DNA from: Oehlia diaphana
Lineage: Eukaryota; Glomeromycota; Glomeromycetes; Glomerales; Glomeraceae
Assembly (NCBI GenBank): GCA_003833135.1
Contig: QZLH01000260.1
Location: 42,477 to 106,476 of the forward strand
DNA length: 64,000 nt
Reading direction: 5' to 3'
Positions 23,391-34,997 of the stretch are shown here, piece after piece (the first letter of the stretch is position 1; every line of letters begins with the position of its first letter). Made by a program: the position numbers and the translations under genes. The notes under the pieces were generated by a model, which saw only the letters and a list, made by a program, of their open reading frames with translations, was not told the DNA's origin and did no database searches.

Positions 23391-25133
23391 TTACCATTTC
23401 TGCGATTTTTTTTTCTTTTTTGTATTATTACCGTTCATCTTGTCATAAAAAATATATTAAATTAATAATAAATTCAAAATTAAATTAACAAACACATTAT
23501 GAAATTATTAGATACCGTTTCCGTATTCCATCTAGGAATGTATCCATTATAATTGCCCCGGTAGGTATCGTTCGTGAATTCTTCCCATGTATTGTTCACA
23601 GGTTTTTCCCATGTATTCTTTATTGGTTCTTCAATACCCCATGAACTAAACTTTATGGAAATAAATTTGAATCATAATTTCAAAATAGTATAGGTTTATT
23701 TTATGATAGAATTTCACTTAATAAATACCTTTTCTTCATCGTGATCTTCAATCTGAGAAGTAAACTTTAAGTGATGAATAAAAGAATTCATATTAATTCA
23801 AACTATTAAATGAACATAGATTAATTATTTGAAAAATTTTTTATTTGGTACGTTTACCTTTTTTGACTTTTAAATATATAAAATAAATATAAATATATAT
23901 AAAATAGTAAGCAATTTATAATTTAATAAATTAACGTAAAGTATATCTCAAAAAAATTTGATACCCATCTTCCCTGTCTATTGTTGCGTTTACCAAATTT
24001 ATTGTAATTTGGATTGTTGTAATTTGGATTCTTAGATAATGGCTGTATCCGGGTAATTAAAGGATCAATTACTTCTTTAGTATCTTGTTTTTGAGAATTG
24101 GTATTGGTAACCGTATATCCAGGATAAGTAGTAGTAGAAGGAATAGGTGGAGTAGGGTCCGAAGGATAAGTCTTTTCAGACATTTGTGGCCTTGATTTGT
24201 AATTAAATTTGTCATGTAAACTTAATAAATCCATATATAAATCCTCGGGTAGAACTTCCTTGTAAGGTAATACTTTATCTGAAAATTCTTTAGAAGTTAA
24301 ATTATAGAATCTAATAAAAGGGATACAATTTCGTAAAGTATTCTTTAAAGAACTAAAATAATCTTTTGAATAATTAGAGGGATCTGAAGAAAGTTCTGGA
24401 TTTTGTGCAAGACCCCATTTAAGAACATTTTCCCATATTTGAATTTCATTCATTTGGAGATTATAATTTTGAATAAGCGAAATCAAAATTTTTTCTGGAA
24501 TTGAAGTAAAATCTAATGACTTAAATATTTTATGTGGAGCTTGGTACATTAAATCTGTGCAATACCCCTGAAGTTCTAAGAAATAATCATTATCAAAACT
24601 TGTTTGATATATCAAATTAAAATTCTGTTCCATCCAATTTGTTTTGTTTTTAATCAAAAAAGTTTGTAAATAAATAACTAATTCTTGAAGATTTAATTCA
24701 TTAGCAGCAATTAAAAGTTTAACTATATCTAAATTATTATAATCTTTCAAAAATAATTTCCCTCCATAAATATATCTAAAAAGATAAAAAAAAAAAAATT
24801 TATTCACGATTTAAAAATAAAAAGATATTATAAGTTAATTTTTTTTAAAAAATTTCATACAATTTTTTACCTTAATATTATTTGAAAAATTTCCGGTAAA
24901 ATATTTGGTAATTTAATTTGTATCATAAAAGTTTCATCAATTTTCTTTTTATTTTTTCCCAAAATTCTTCGTAAATAAGAAGAACGATAATTTAATATAA
25001 CCATATGTGCACGAAATATTCTTATGTTATTATCATTTCCAACTTCAATAGCAATATCACAATATTCTTCATCATTATCTAAAATTTCGAGTAAATTTTG
25101 TGATAATTTTTGTGATAAATTATTATTATTCAT
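23391..25133 (-). CDS. BTB-BACK protein with short Trp tail (cluster member 1)
   Basis: Probable Cullin-3-type adaptor scaffold. Exon 1 (24871-25133) encodes the BTB domain (CDIAIEVG, FRAHMVILNYRSSYLRRIL). After a phase-2 intron, exon 2 (23965-24775) starts YIYGGKLF and encodes BACK up to ...LPEDLYMDLL (about residues 88-290), then a Ser/Pro/Gln linker. Microexons follow: 23858-23866 (SKK) and 23729-23752 (IEDHDEEK). Exon 5 (from 23650) reads FSSWGIEEPIKNTWEKP, then NTWEEF and RWNTET. It either stops at 23480 or splices at 23516 to 23391-23438 (MNGNNTKKKKKSQKW), giving 425 or 429 aa. The Lys-rich end resembles members 2 and 4. All joins keep frame. Neither Kelch nor TLDc is present. Confidence 0.8.
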
Positions 25134-26123
25134 TTTTTTTTTTTTGAAAAATGTATACCGTAAATATATAATATATATATAATGGTTATTCTCAAAAAAA
25201 TTTGTATGGATGGAAACCTTATATATGAATTTTAAATAATTTTGATCTTCGACAATGACATTTATTTCTTTTGGCTAAGTAATTGTTTGCTTATCAGGAA
25301 TCGGAAAAATATTTTCCCGTATTTGTTCAAATTACCAGGAGGATTTTTTATTCAGGTTAAAAAAAATTATGCCACGAATTACTAATATAAAAAGTTATAA
25401 TAATATTTTTTTCATAAGGCAAATATCGTGCACATTTATAACTATTTTTTTGAAATAACGTTATAGATTACGACAAAGGCAGATTTAGAAATAAAAACAT
25501 CTCACTTATCCGAAGTAATCTTCAAATTAAATTCGACTTTGGGAAAACATTCGTTAAGATAATTTCGAATAATGTGCTCATTTTATTTAAGTTTATAATT
25601 GTTTAATTATTATTTTTCAGAGATATAATTATGTTGTATAGCAGATGGATTAATTAAACAAAATATAATACCATATGAATTTATTGATGCCTATGAAAAT
25701 TAACTTATTTCCCATAGCATTCATTGTACAGTAAAGATAATTGTCTAATTCGTATAATATCTTTTTTTTCTAAATAAAAAAAAAAAAAACAAAAAAAATA
25801 TATATACATTTTAATGACAGTAAAATTAGTACTTGTCAATAATAAGATTCTTTTCTCTAGCGCTCTTCGGCATTATATTAATTTAATTTTTTAATACTGA
25901 AAGTACAAATTATTGAATTTAGAAATGGGTCGCATTTCAAAATAAGCCTGTCATATTTGAAATTTTACTATATATACTATATAAGAGCGAACAATCTGAT
26001 CACTCGAAGTCAAATCAGCACACAAAAACTAGTATTACATTGAGTTTAAGATGGTTTTGAGTAAATAAGAATTGGAAAATTTAGAATAAAAAAAAACACT
26101 TGAAAAACTCTTCATTAATTACG
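25134..26123. other. Intergenic DNA between members 1 and 2
   Basis: AT-rich with no gene seen. On the minus strand a TATATAAGG box at 25218-25226 lies about 85 bases before the ATG of member 1, the likely core promoter. Confidence 0.5.
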
Positions 26124-28486
26124 TCATTTTTTTACCAAATCTGCATATGAAATTACTTTCTTTTTTTTGTTTTTTTTCTTATTCGTATTGCTATTCTCAA
26201 TAATAATCGTGCTACTCTGAGCATCCTTGTCGTAAAAGATAAATTAATTCATGAATTTCAAATTAAATATAAAATATTTTATAAATATTTTTATAGTTAC
26301 CTTTTCTGTACTCTGTCCAGAAACATAATCACTAGAAATAGATGTTTCCACATCCCAAGATGTAGCCGGCACTACTAACTTTTCATCCTTTTCATCCCAC
26401 TCACCTGTAGCTGTCATTACTGGCGTATCATCCCAACTACGAGACTGCGGCGCTACTGGCGCATCATCCCAACTACCTGCAGACTGAGAAGACGGAAGAT
26501 ACGCCACTACTACTGGCGTATCATCCCAACTACTTGCAGACTGCGTCGCTATTACTGGCGTAACATCCCAACTACCTGCATACTGAGACTGCGACGCTAC
26601 TGGCGTAACATCCCAACTACCTGCATACTGAGACTGCGACGCTACTGGCGTATCATCCCAACTACCTGCATACTGAGTCTGCGGCGCTACTGGCGTAACA
26701 TCCCAATTACCTGCATACTGAGTCTGCGGCGCTACTGGCGTATCTTCCCAATTACCTGCATACTGAGACTGCGGCACTACTGGCGTATCTTCCCAACAAC
26801 CTGTAGACTGCGGCGCTATTACTGGCGCATCATCCCATCCACCTGTAGACTGAGGCGCTACTGACTCTTCATTCCATCCAGATTGCGGCGCTTCTGACTC
26901 TTCATTCCATCCACCTGTAGACTGAGGCACTACTGGCGTTTCACCCCATCCACCTACAGAACCCTCCAATGTGAAGTCCCATGCAGTCTTCGTAGGTTTC
27001 TCCCATGTATTCTTTAAATGCTCATCAGTATTCCATGTATCTCTTACAAGTACTACTCTATCCCATGAACTATAATTTATAGGCTTCTTTTAAAATAAAG
27101 CAATAAAAATAAATTTTGATCATAAATTTCAAAATAACATATGTATATATATATATAAATATATTTCGTGATAAAATTAAATCAATACCTTTCTTTCATT
27201 TATGATTTTAATCTGGGAAAAAATCTTTATACGTGATTAAAAAAAAAAAAAATTCAAAATTAATTCAAACTATTACGTAGATTAATTACTTGGAGAATTG
27301 AAAAATTTACCTTCTTTAACCTCTAAATATAATTTCAAAAAAAATATTAATAAGCGATTTATAAATCAAACTTAAAAAAACATAAAATAAACTTCTTGAT
27401 AAAATCATAAAAGTCGTTAAAAATACCTGTCTATTCCTTCTAACACGACGTTTATTGGATCTGGTAAAATGTACATGATTAAATGTTTCTATCGATTTAT
27501 TTATATTATGTTGAGAAGGATTAATTTCTTGGAGTTTTGATATATTATTTAACTTGCTATCAGGGTGTAAATTTAAAAAGCTTTTTAATAAATCCATATA
27601 TAATTCTTCTGGTATAATTTTACTATAAGGTAATATATTATCCGAAAATTCTTTAGAAGTTAAATCATAAAATTTAATAAAAGGAATACATTGTTCTAAG
27701 GTATTCCCTAAATTATTAAAATCATCTTTTGAATAACTAGAAGGATCTGAAGAAAGTTCCGGATTTTGTGCAAGACCCCATTTAAGAACATTTTCCCATA
27801 TTTGAACTACATTCATTTGAAGATTATCATTTTGAATAATCGAAATAAAAATTTTTTCTGGAATTGAAGGGAAATCTAATGATTCGAATATCTTATTCGG
27901 ATTTTTTGACATTAAATTATTGCAATAATTTTGAAGTTCTAAGAAAGAATCATTTTCAAAAATTGTTTGATATATTAAATAAAAATTTTGTTCTAACCAA
28001 TTTGCTCTATTATGAATCAAAAATAATTGTATATAAATAACTAATTCCTTAATACTTAATTCATTGGCAGCAATCAATATTTTAATTAGATATGAAATAT
28101 CATAATTTTTCAAAGATATCTTCCCTCCATAAATATATCTAAATAAATAAAAAAAAAATCATTCAAAAAAAAAAAAATTATATGACTACAAAACGTATAA
28201 ATAACATTTTTTTTTTATAATACCTTAAAATTACTTGAAAAATTTCCGGTAAAATATTTGGTAATTCAATTCGTACCAAAGTTCCATCATAATTCTTCCT
28301 TTTATTTTCAAATAAAATTTCTCTTAAATAAGGAGAACGATAATTTAAAATGGCCATATGAGCACGAAATATTTTTACGTAAGGTTCACAATCACCAACT
28401 TTAATAATAATATCATAATATTCGCCATCATCTAAAACTTCAAGTAAATTTTGTGATAATTTTCGTAATAATTTATTACCGTCCAT
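26124..28486 (-). CDS. BTB-BACK protein with Gly-x-Trp repeat tail and Lys-rich end (cluster member 2), 632 aa
   Basis: Six exons join in frame: 28224-28486 (BTB, IIIKVGDCEPYVKIFRAHMA), 27427-28138 (BACK, begins YIYGGKIS), microexons 27311-27322 (RLKK) and 27189-27212 (IKIINERK), 26301-27086, and 26124-26225. The start is MDGNKLL rather than an upstream in-frame Met, because all paralogues start there. Exon 5 carries four leading Trp motifs (SSWDR, DTWNT, NTWEK, TAWDF), then 15 Trp repeats of the type GSWDDTPVAPQSQYA, mostly G-[GNS]-W followed by acidic or Asn residues, 14-20 residues apart. The last exon reads SNTNKKKNKKKKVISYADLV and ends VKK. The tail looks disordered. Its function is unknown; spaced Trp in small-residue context recalls Argonaute-hook repeats. 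Confidence 0.85.
26395..26965 (-). repeat. Coding tandem repeat, 15 Trp units
   Basis: On the plus strand ACTGGCG, TATC or AACA, TCCCAACTACCTGCATACTG and CTGCGGCGCT recur with periods of about 45-60 bases. Adjacent units near 26555-26760 are almost identical, which indicates recent unit duplication. The unit encodes (A)GSWD(D/V)TPVAPQSQY. Confidence 0.9.
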
Positions 28487-28528
28487 TTTTTTTTTAAATA
28501 TAAAACGAAAAAATGTCGTGAATGGGAA

Positions 28529-28535
28529 CTTTATA
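28529..28535 (-). promoter_or_regulatory. TATA box of BTB member 2
   Basis: Minus-strand TATAAAG stands about 43 bases before the ATG at 28486. Members 1, 4 and 6 have TATAAGG in comparable places. Confidence 0.5.
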
Positions 28536-28927
28536 TTTGTGTAATACAAATTACGCAATCATTAATTAACAGTTAAGTCGTACAATACGTCATTTGAGCA
28601 CATGATTAATTTTCATAAAAATTATATCTTTTTGAAAATTTTTTTTTAATGTACGTGTGACTTTATTTAACGTTGAATTCGTATAACGATAACATACACG
28701 ATAAATTGATTAAAATGTATTGATATTATTAAGACTTTTTATAGGAACAAATAATTAATGAAAATATTTCAAAATAGGTTCATTCTTATATTCTAACATT
28801 GATACAAAAATACAAAATTAAACGAGTTTATATCAAAATTGATTCAGATATTTGACTGAGATTAACCTAATACGAAAATAACAAAAAAAATAGTCTAGCA
28901 TAAGGAATTAACGAAGGTAATTTTATT

Positions 28928-28948
28928 GTCCGGAGCGTAACGAAGGAC
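28928..28948. repeat. Solo end of the CCGGAGCG element family
   Basis: GTCCGGAGCGTAACGAAGGA plus C matches the left end of the element at 15438 with one change. No matching right end was found close by, so this is probably a truncated copy. Confidence 0.5.
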
Positions 28949-29058
28949 ATTATATTGTTATGCACTAAACGATTAGATAGTTAACCCATTTATTTTTTTT
29001 TTTTTATAAACGTATTCATTTCATTATAGTTAACCCATTTGATATTCCTTTGATTATT

Positions 29059-29440
29059 AGTCCGAAGTGCAACAAAGGTTCATATACTTCTATGCAAATG
29101 TCACACTAAGCTGTCCGTCTGACACGTGACGATTAGGGATGGCAACGGTCGGTCATGGTCGGTCATGGTCGGTCATAACCGGTCAAGAACCTTTGACCGA
29201 CCGACCGACCGTTTGACCGACCGTTTAACCGATCCTGAAACCGTTTGCGAAACATTTTTTTATTAAATTTTATATTAAAAGACGTTTTGCAAACGTTTCA
29301 GGATCGGTTAAATGGTCGGTCAGACCGGTCGGTCAAACGGTCGGTCAGAGGTCTTTGACCGACCGATATCGGTCACGGTCATGACCGGTCAAATGACCGT
29401 GACCGTTGCCATCTCTAGATGTACAATAACACTTCGGACT
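29059..29440. mobile_element. Outer element with AGTCCGAAGTG ends, containing a second element
   Basis: AGTCCGAAGTG at the left and CACTTCGGACT at the right form a perfect 11-bp inverted repeat. The ends are related to AGTCCGGAGC of the element at 15438. Most of the interior is another inverted-repeat element (29134-29417), so the outer one was itself a target. Confidence 0.6.
29134..29417. mobile_element. GGTCGGTCA-rich foldback MITE with TAGGGATGGCAAC ends
   Basis: The left end TAGGGATGGCAAC mirrors the right end GTTGCCATCTCTA at 12 of 13 positions. Subterminal regions carry many GGTCGGTCA or TGACCGACC motifs, and the inner arms (ACCGATCCTGAAACCGTTTG against AAACGTTTCAGGATCGGTTA) pair again, so nearly the whole 284 bases can fold into one hairpin. 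The ends resemble hAT MITE ends, but the flanks share only GAT, so superfamily assignment is uncertain. Nothing is encoded. Confidence 0.75.
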
Positions 29441-29514
29441 TTAATTACTCATATCGTTCATATGAATAAAAAGTTACTCACGCGAAAAAAATGACATGTA
29501 ACACATAATCTTTA

Positions 29515-29900
29515 TTAGTCTTCTCTCATCCTTTAGGTAAGTGGGTTAGGAGTTTGGTTTGTGTGTGGTTTGCGTATGGGTTGTGTTTGCGTGTGGGTTG
29601 GGATTTGGGAGTGTGGGTTTGGGTGGTGTTTACTTTCTTTTTTTTTCGTCTTTTTTTAGGTCTATCTTCTCTCGTTAGTTCTTTTTTTTTATTATGGAAA
29701 ATGTGTCTGATATGTCCTGGAAAGATAAAGTGGGGAAAGAATTAGGTCTTCTCTTAGACTCCTTTTCTTTACGTCTTCCTTTAGGTATGTGGGTTGTTGT
29801 GTGTAGGTTTGTGTGTGGGTTTATGCGTGGGTAATGTGTATTTTTGTGTATTTCCTTGCTCTTTCCCTTCGCTTTTCCCTTCCCTTTCGTTTTCCCATTC
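29515..29900 (+). repeat. G/T-rich low-complexity tract, two related halves
   Basis: Two G/T-rich blocks (29533-29627 and 29785-29850) of the type GTGGGTTTGTGTGTGGTTTG each follow a pyrimidine-rich lead with CTTTAGGTA(A/T)GTGGGTT. The plus strand is strongly short of A and C within them. The halves look like a ~250-base duplication. The reverse strand reads as a Lys/Thr/His frame of no recognisable family. Confidence 0.5.
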
Positions 29901-31150
29901 CCCAATCAATGTTGCTGCACCTCAACGTGGTGATCAGGTGACTACAAGTTTTTTTAAAAGACTTGGAAAGTCAGCAACAAATAGTAATTACATATTACAT
30001 AAGTCATAAATCGATTTGTTCACTTTATTAATTTTTCAAATTGTTTTCATATAAACATAAAAAATTAGATATGTCAAATTATTTATTTAGTTAAGACTAA
30101 TTATTGTGCAAAATTTTTCCATGATAACATTCTTAGGACTAAACAATGATTTTCTATATGTTTTAGAAAATCCTTTCAACTTTCAATCATATTCCTTTTT
30201 TTTGTAACACTGATAATTTGCTATCTTTCATAATCAATTTTTTTTGTTTAATGTTGTAATAAAAAAAAAAAGATTCTGAGTAAATAAATGTGACGGATTT
30301 TAAAGGTTACCATTTTTCTAGTTAATTATTAAACTAGTAACAGTTGGGTGTAACAATTATAACGTTTACGATAGTTCATATAACAATTAATGTTCAGCAA
30401 TAGCAAATAATGAACTCATACTAGAAGAGGTGCTACAAATCTCGTAGGCAATGTCACTTTTTGCCTCATTATTAGAGTTATGGGTATCTAAATGTCATAC
30501 TGTAAATTTTATATGCTGCCAGAAAATGGAACGATTAAATCTAAAGAAAGGAAATCACCTGTAAAAGAACGAATATGATTTTATTTATATTTATATACTG
30601 TAATTATATTCAACTATTAGCTGCGATCAAAAAGAAAGAAATAATATAAAATTTTATGATTTCAATAAATTCAAAAGTTATTAATATCAATATCAAATTC
30701 CTTAGTAATTATTCTATATTATAAATAAAAAGTAAATTAAAATATTATTTAGGTATTTGTAAAGAATAAAATATATTTTACTTACCACTATTTTGAGTAT
30801 GACTATGGTTATCATAATTAGCATTAATGTCTAATTTAATTTCTTTCGTGATATGATCAAAGTGTAAATAAATTTATAGAACAATTAGTAAGATATTATT
30901 CAACTTAAATAAAAAAAAAGGTAGATTTATTTGAATTTTCAGTTTTAGATAAAAAAAATTCTTACAATACTATTGTCATTACTGTTTTTAATTGAATCAA
31001 CATCGGATAATGATGCAATGCTTGTACTTGTGATCAACGCTTTTGCACATAATGCATATTGCATAAATATTATTACCATACTATTAAAGGCGTTTAATAA
31101 TAAAAAAAAGAAAAAAAGATATTTACTTTGTCTTTTCAACAAAGCTATGA
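29901..31150. other. AT-rich intergenic DNA, no supported gene
   Basis: Nothing gene-like is supported, apart from the open frame that leads into the kinase C-lobe relic and has no kinase N-lobe sequence. Confidence 0.5.
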
Positions 31151-32019
31151 GAATTAAGAAAAATAGTAGGTGGACTCATTCAATACATAAAGCAAATATT
31201 GTCCACAGAGATTTTCATAGTGGAAATATCCTTCTTAATAGAATTATTTTAAAATTTATGCGTAGTATAAAAATAAGTGATCTTGGTATAAGTAAATCTG
31301 CAACTGAATCTGGTGATGATAATGAGAACTATGGTATTATTCCTTATATGGCTCCAGAGATTTTACTAAGACATAAATATAATAAAGCTTCAGATATATA
31401 TAGTCTTGGAATGATTATGTGGGAATTAATGACAGGTAGAAGACCTTTTTGGGACCGAAGTCATGATACAGATCTTATTATTGATATTTGCGATGGTTTA
31501 CGACCATCAATTGTTTCAAATGCACCTGAAGGATATGATATTGAATTAATGGAAGAATGCTGGCACTCTAATACAGAAAAAAGGCCATCGGCTACTGATA
31601 TACATGATAAACTTAATAAAATAATAGATAAAGATGATGAAAAAATAAGAAATAAAAAACCGACTGAAATTATAAAATCATCAGATATTGGACCTGTAAA
31701 CAAAAATAATCCGAAATTCCGAATGCCATTTATAGGAGCAGACCTCTAAGCGCCATGATTAATTCTGCAATATCTTTGAGACGTTAATCTATTAATTTAG
31801 AAGAAGTCAAAAGGAGATTTAAGGATGATTTAATTGAAAATAATAATTATTATGGTATGATATTCGTTAAATCATTATTTTTTTAATTAAAAATATATTT
31901 AGGTCAAAGTACTAAAAGAAATAAGTTATATGAAAATAAAGGTAATTACTTTTTTAACAATATAGTGATTTCATATTAATTCGTATTCTTTTTTAGATTA
32001 TCTTACGAGAGAACTCTAA
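31151..32019 (+). pseudogene. Protein kinase C-lobe relic with frameshift
   Basis: From about 31180 the frame reads SIHKANIVHRDFHSGNIL (catalytic loop), KISDLGISKS (DLG), YMAPEILL and a normal C-lobe to ...RPSATDIHDKL. The glycine loop and lysine motif are absent upstream. The frame ends FRMPFIGADL at 31749, but a one-base shift from about 31715 restores AIYRSRPLSAMINSAISLRR, a stop, and then INLEEVKRRFKDDLIEN, which is the natural continuation. Later short blocks bounded by splice-like sites (GQSTKRNKLYENK, then DYLTREL to 32019) look like the remaining tail exons. This is a 5'-truncated, frameshifted gene. Confidence 0.8.
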
Positions 32020-33064
32020 TTTGGTATTGAGATGAATTTAAATAGTAGTAGTAAGTAAACATACAGTATTGATATGTACTTTTTAGTGGTAACTTTTATA
32101 CTTATATATTATAAACCTAGAATATATTACCGAGGAAATTGATTTCGATATTGATGTCTAAATTATCAAAATTATATTTTTTATGTATTGAAATAAATAT
32201 ATAAAACACTTATTGACGCTTTTTTATTGACTTCTAAAGTTTCACTAAAATATGATAAGGTAAGGAATTTACTATTTTATAAAAGGAAACAATAAAATTA
32301 ATCAAATTGGAGCATATAATAAACATGTAGATGAATGATGGACCCAAATATTATAACAATCGATAAGTCGATAGCCAAAAAATATGATACTCATCGAACG
32401 CATGCCAAAACCATTTTCAAATTAAAGATAACTCGATTGTACTAGAAACAATTATAATTTTTTTTTTATGTTTATGGAACTATTATTTGTTTTATTTATA
32501 CACAGTGAATGTATATTTAATTATCTAATTTAACTATAAACTACTAAATAATTAACTTTTAAATTATATAAATGAACAATTTTGGTTTATTTTTAATTGC
32601 ATGCATTGAAATAGTAAGAATAATAGTTACTAATATAAAAAACATTATTATGACTATTATGATCATAATAAATCATAATTCAGTACGCATTAATAGTGGT
32701 AAGAGGAGTTCCTATAAGATTAATTCAATTTAACTGAATAACATATATAATACGCTTGAACATAAAATGGTTTAATACTTCAATTATTATTCAATACTAT
32801 ATACAGTAGTAAGTTACTAAAAAAAAAAGATAAACATTATAATTTAAAGAGCGTTGACAAGCTTGGTGACGTATTCTAATATGTTGTTAATCTTTTTAAA
32901 CAAAAAATTGGATAAAATACGATATGATGCTAATTTATGAACACCATTATTAAGAGATTGATTAAAACTCATATTAACATCTAATAATTTAATTTCTTTT
33001 AAAATAGTTATAAAAATATAAATTATGATATGTTTCTTTTTAAACTTAAATAAAAATACATAGT
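32020..33064. other. AT-rich intergenic DNA, no gene seen
   Basis: No coding sequence or clear repeat is visible between the kinase relic and BTB member 3. Confidence 0.6.
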
Positions 33065-34997
33065 TTACATTTTTAAAATAAGATTTTCAATAGTACGCTC
33101 CAAATCTCCATTAAATTTTTTCAAAGCCTTAAGGTTTTCCTCTTCATTATCGAATCCCATTTCTTTCAAATGTCTTAATTTAGATAGATACTTTCCTGGA
33201 TACCTTTGACCTAATTCAACAGGTCTCTTCAATGAGTTCATTGTGGTTTCCTGAAAATTTTTCATAAAATTAAAATTTCAAGTAAAAGTAACGTACAAAA
33301 TTTAACATAAAATATCTTTCTTGATAAATTATTATAGATACCTGGTAATTCGATGCAGAAGAATCAAATAGGTCCCCATTATAATTTGACGAAATGGAAG
33401 ATAATCGTGGTAGTTTATGCAAATCGTCAAAATATGACGATGTAGTAAGACGTGGAGGAGGATCTGATTTGTGACTTAGATTGCTATTAGGATTTAAACT
33501 TAAAAGGGTCGATGCAGAAGAATCAAATAGGTCCCCATTGTAATTTGACGAACTGGAAGATAATTGTGATATTTTATACGAATCGTTAAATAAAATCGGC
33601 GGTTTAGGAGGAGGTGGAGGAGTAGTCATGCGAGGACTTGATTTGTAACTTGGATTGCTATTAGGATATAAACTTAAAAGGGTTGATGCAGGAGAATCAA
33701 ATAGGTCCTCTTTGTAATTTGACGAACTGGAAGATAATCGTGATAGTGTAGAAGGACGTGGGGGAGTTATTTCTTTAGCATTGCGATCATATACTAGGTC
33801 CACATTGTAATTTGACGAACTGGAAGATAATCGTGGTGAAGAAGGACGTGGGGGAGTTATTTCTTTAGTCATGCGAGGACTTGATTTATGACTTGGATTG
33901 CTATTAAGATTTAAATTTAAAAGGGTCGATGTAGAAAAATCAATTAAATCTCCCCTGTAATTTGACGAACTGGAAGATAATTGTGGTTGTTTATCCAAAT
34001 CGTTAAAAGGATTTGTAGAATATGAATATGACGGTCTAGGAGGAGATGGAGGAGTTATTTCTTTAGTCATGCGAGGATTTGATTTGTGACCTGGCTTGCT
34101 ATTAGGATTTAAACTTAAAAAGGTTTTTAATAAATCCATATATAATTCCTCTGGTAGAACTTCTTTATAAGGTAGAATATGATCTGAAAATTCTTGAGAA
34201 GTTAAATTGTAAAACCTAATAAAAGGAATACATGATTTTAAAGTATTCTTTAAAGAATTAAAATCATCTTTTGAATAGTTAGAAGGATTTGAAGAAAGAC
34301 CAGGATTTTGCGCAAGACCCCATTTAAGAACATTCTCCCATACTTGAATTTCACTCATTTGAAGATTATCGCTTTGAATAATTGAGATCAAAATTTTTTC
34401 TGGAGCTGAAGAGAAATCTAATGATTTAAGTATCTTATCTGGATATTTGGACATTAAATCAGTACAATACTTTTGAAGTTCCAAAAAAGAATTATTTTCA
34501 AAACTTGTTCGATATATTAAATTAAAATTTTGTTCCATCCAGTTAGCTTTATTTTGAATCAAAAAGGATTGTATATGGGTAATTAATTCTTGAAGGTTTA
34601 GTTCATTGGCAGCAACCAGGATTTTAATAATATCCAAATTATCAACATCTATCAAAGGTAGTTTCCCTCCATAAATATACCTAAATAAAAAAGATAAGAA
34701 TTAAAATAATAAAGCTTATTAATAAATTTCAATTCTTTCTTACCTTAAAATTAATTGAAAAATTTCTGGTGAGATATTTGGTAATTTTATGTGTACCAAA
34801 GTTCCATCATTTTCCTTTTTATTAGTTGATAAAATTCTTCTCAAATAAGAAGAACGATAATTTAAAATAACTATATGTGAACGAAATATTTTAACGTAAG
34901 GATCATTACCAACTTCAATAGTAATATCGTAATATTCGTCATCATCCAAAATTTCAAGTAAATTTTGTGATAATTTTTGTAATAATATATAATCCAT
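33065..34997 (-). CDS. BTB-BACK-UBA protein (cluster member 3), 592 aa
   Basis: Three exons join in frame: 34744-34997 (BTB), 33342-34680 (BACK plus linker) and 33065-33250. BTB shows YYDITIEVGNDPYVKIFRSH; BACK begins YIYGGKLP after the conserved phase-2 intron. From about residue 280 the linker is built of four diverged copies of a unit such as SLNPNSKPGHKSNPRM, with TKEITPP and LSSSSSNY segments between, seemingly copied from the sequence just after BACK. The last exon ends with a UBA domain (about residues 553-591): KLRHLKEMGF, then NLKALKKFNGDLERTIENLI. The MGF loop and GD...NL third helix match ubiquilin-type UBAs, which bind ubiquitin. A likely role is a Cullin-3 adaptor able to recognise ubiquitin. 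No microexons are present. Confidence 0.87.

Noticed and set aside
29312..29494. Plus-strand frame of 60 codons rich in Arg, Ser and Thr
   Set aside because: Made from the right arm of the GGTCGGTCA foldback element.
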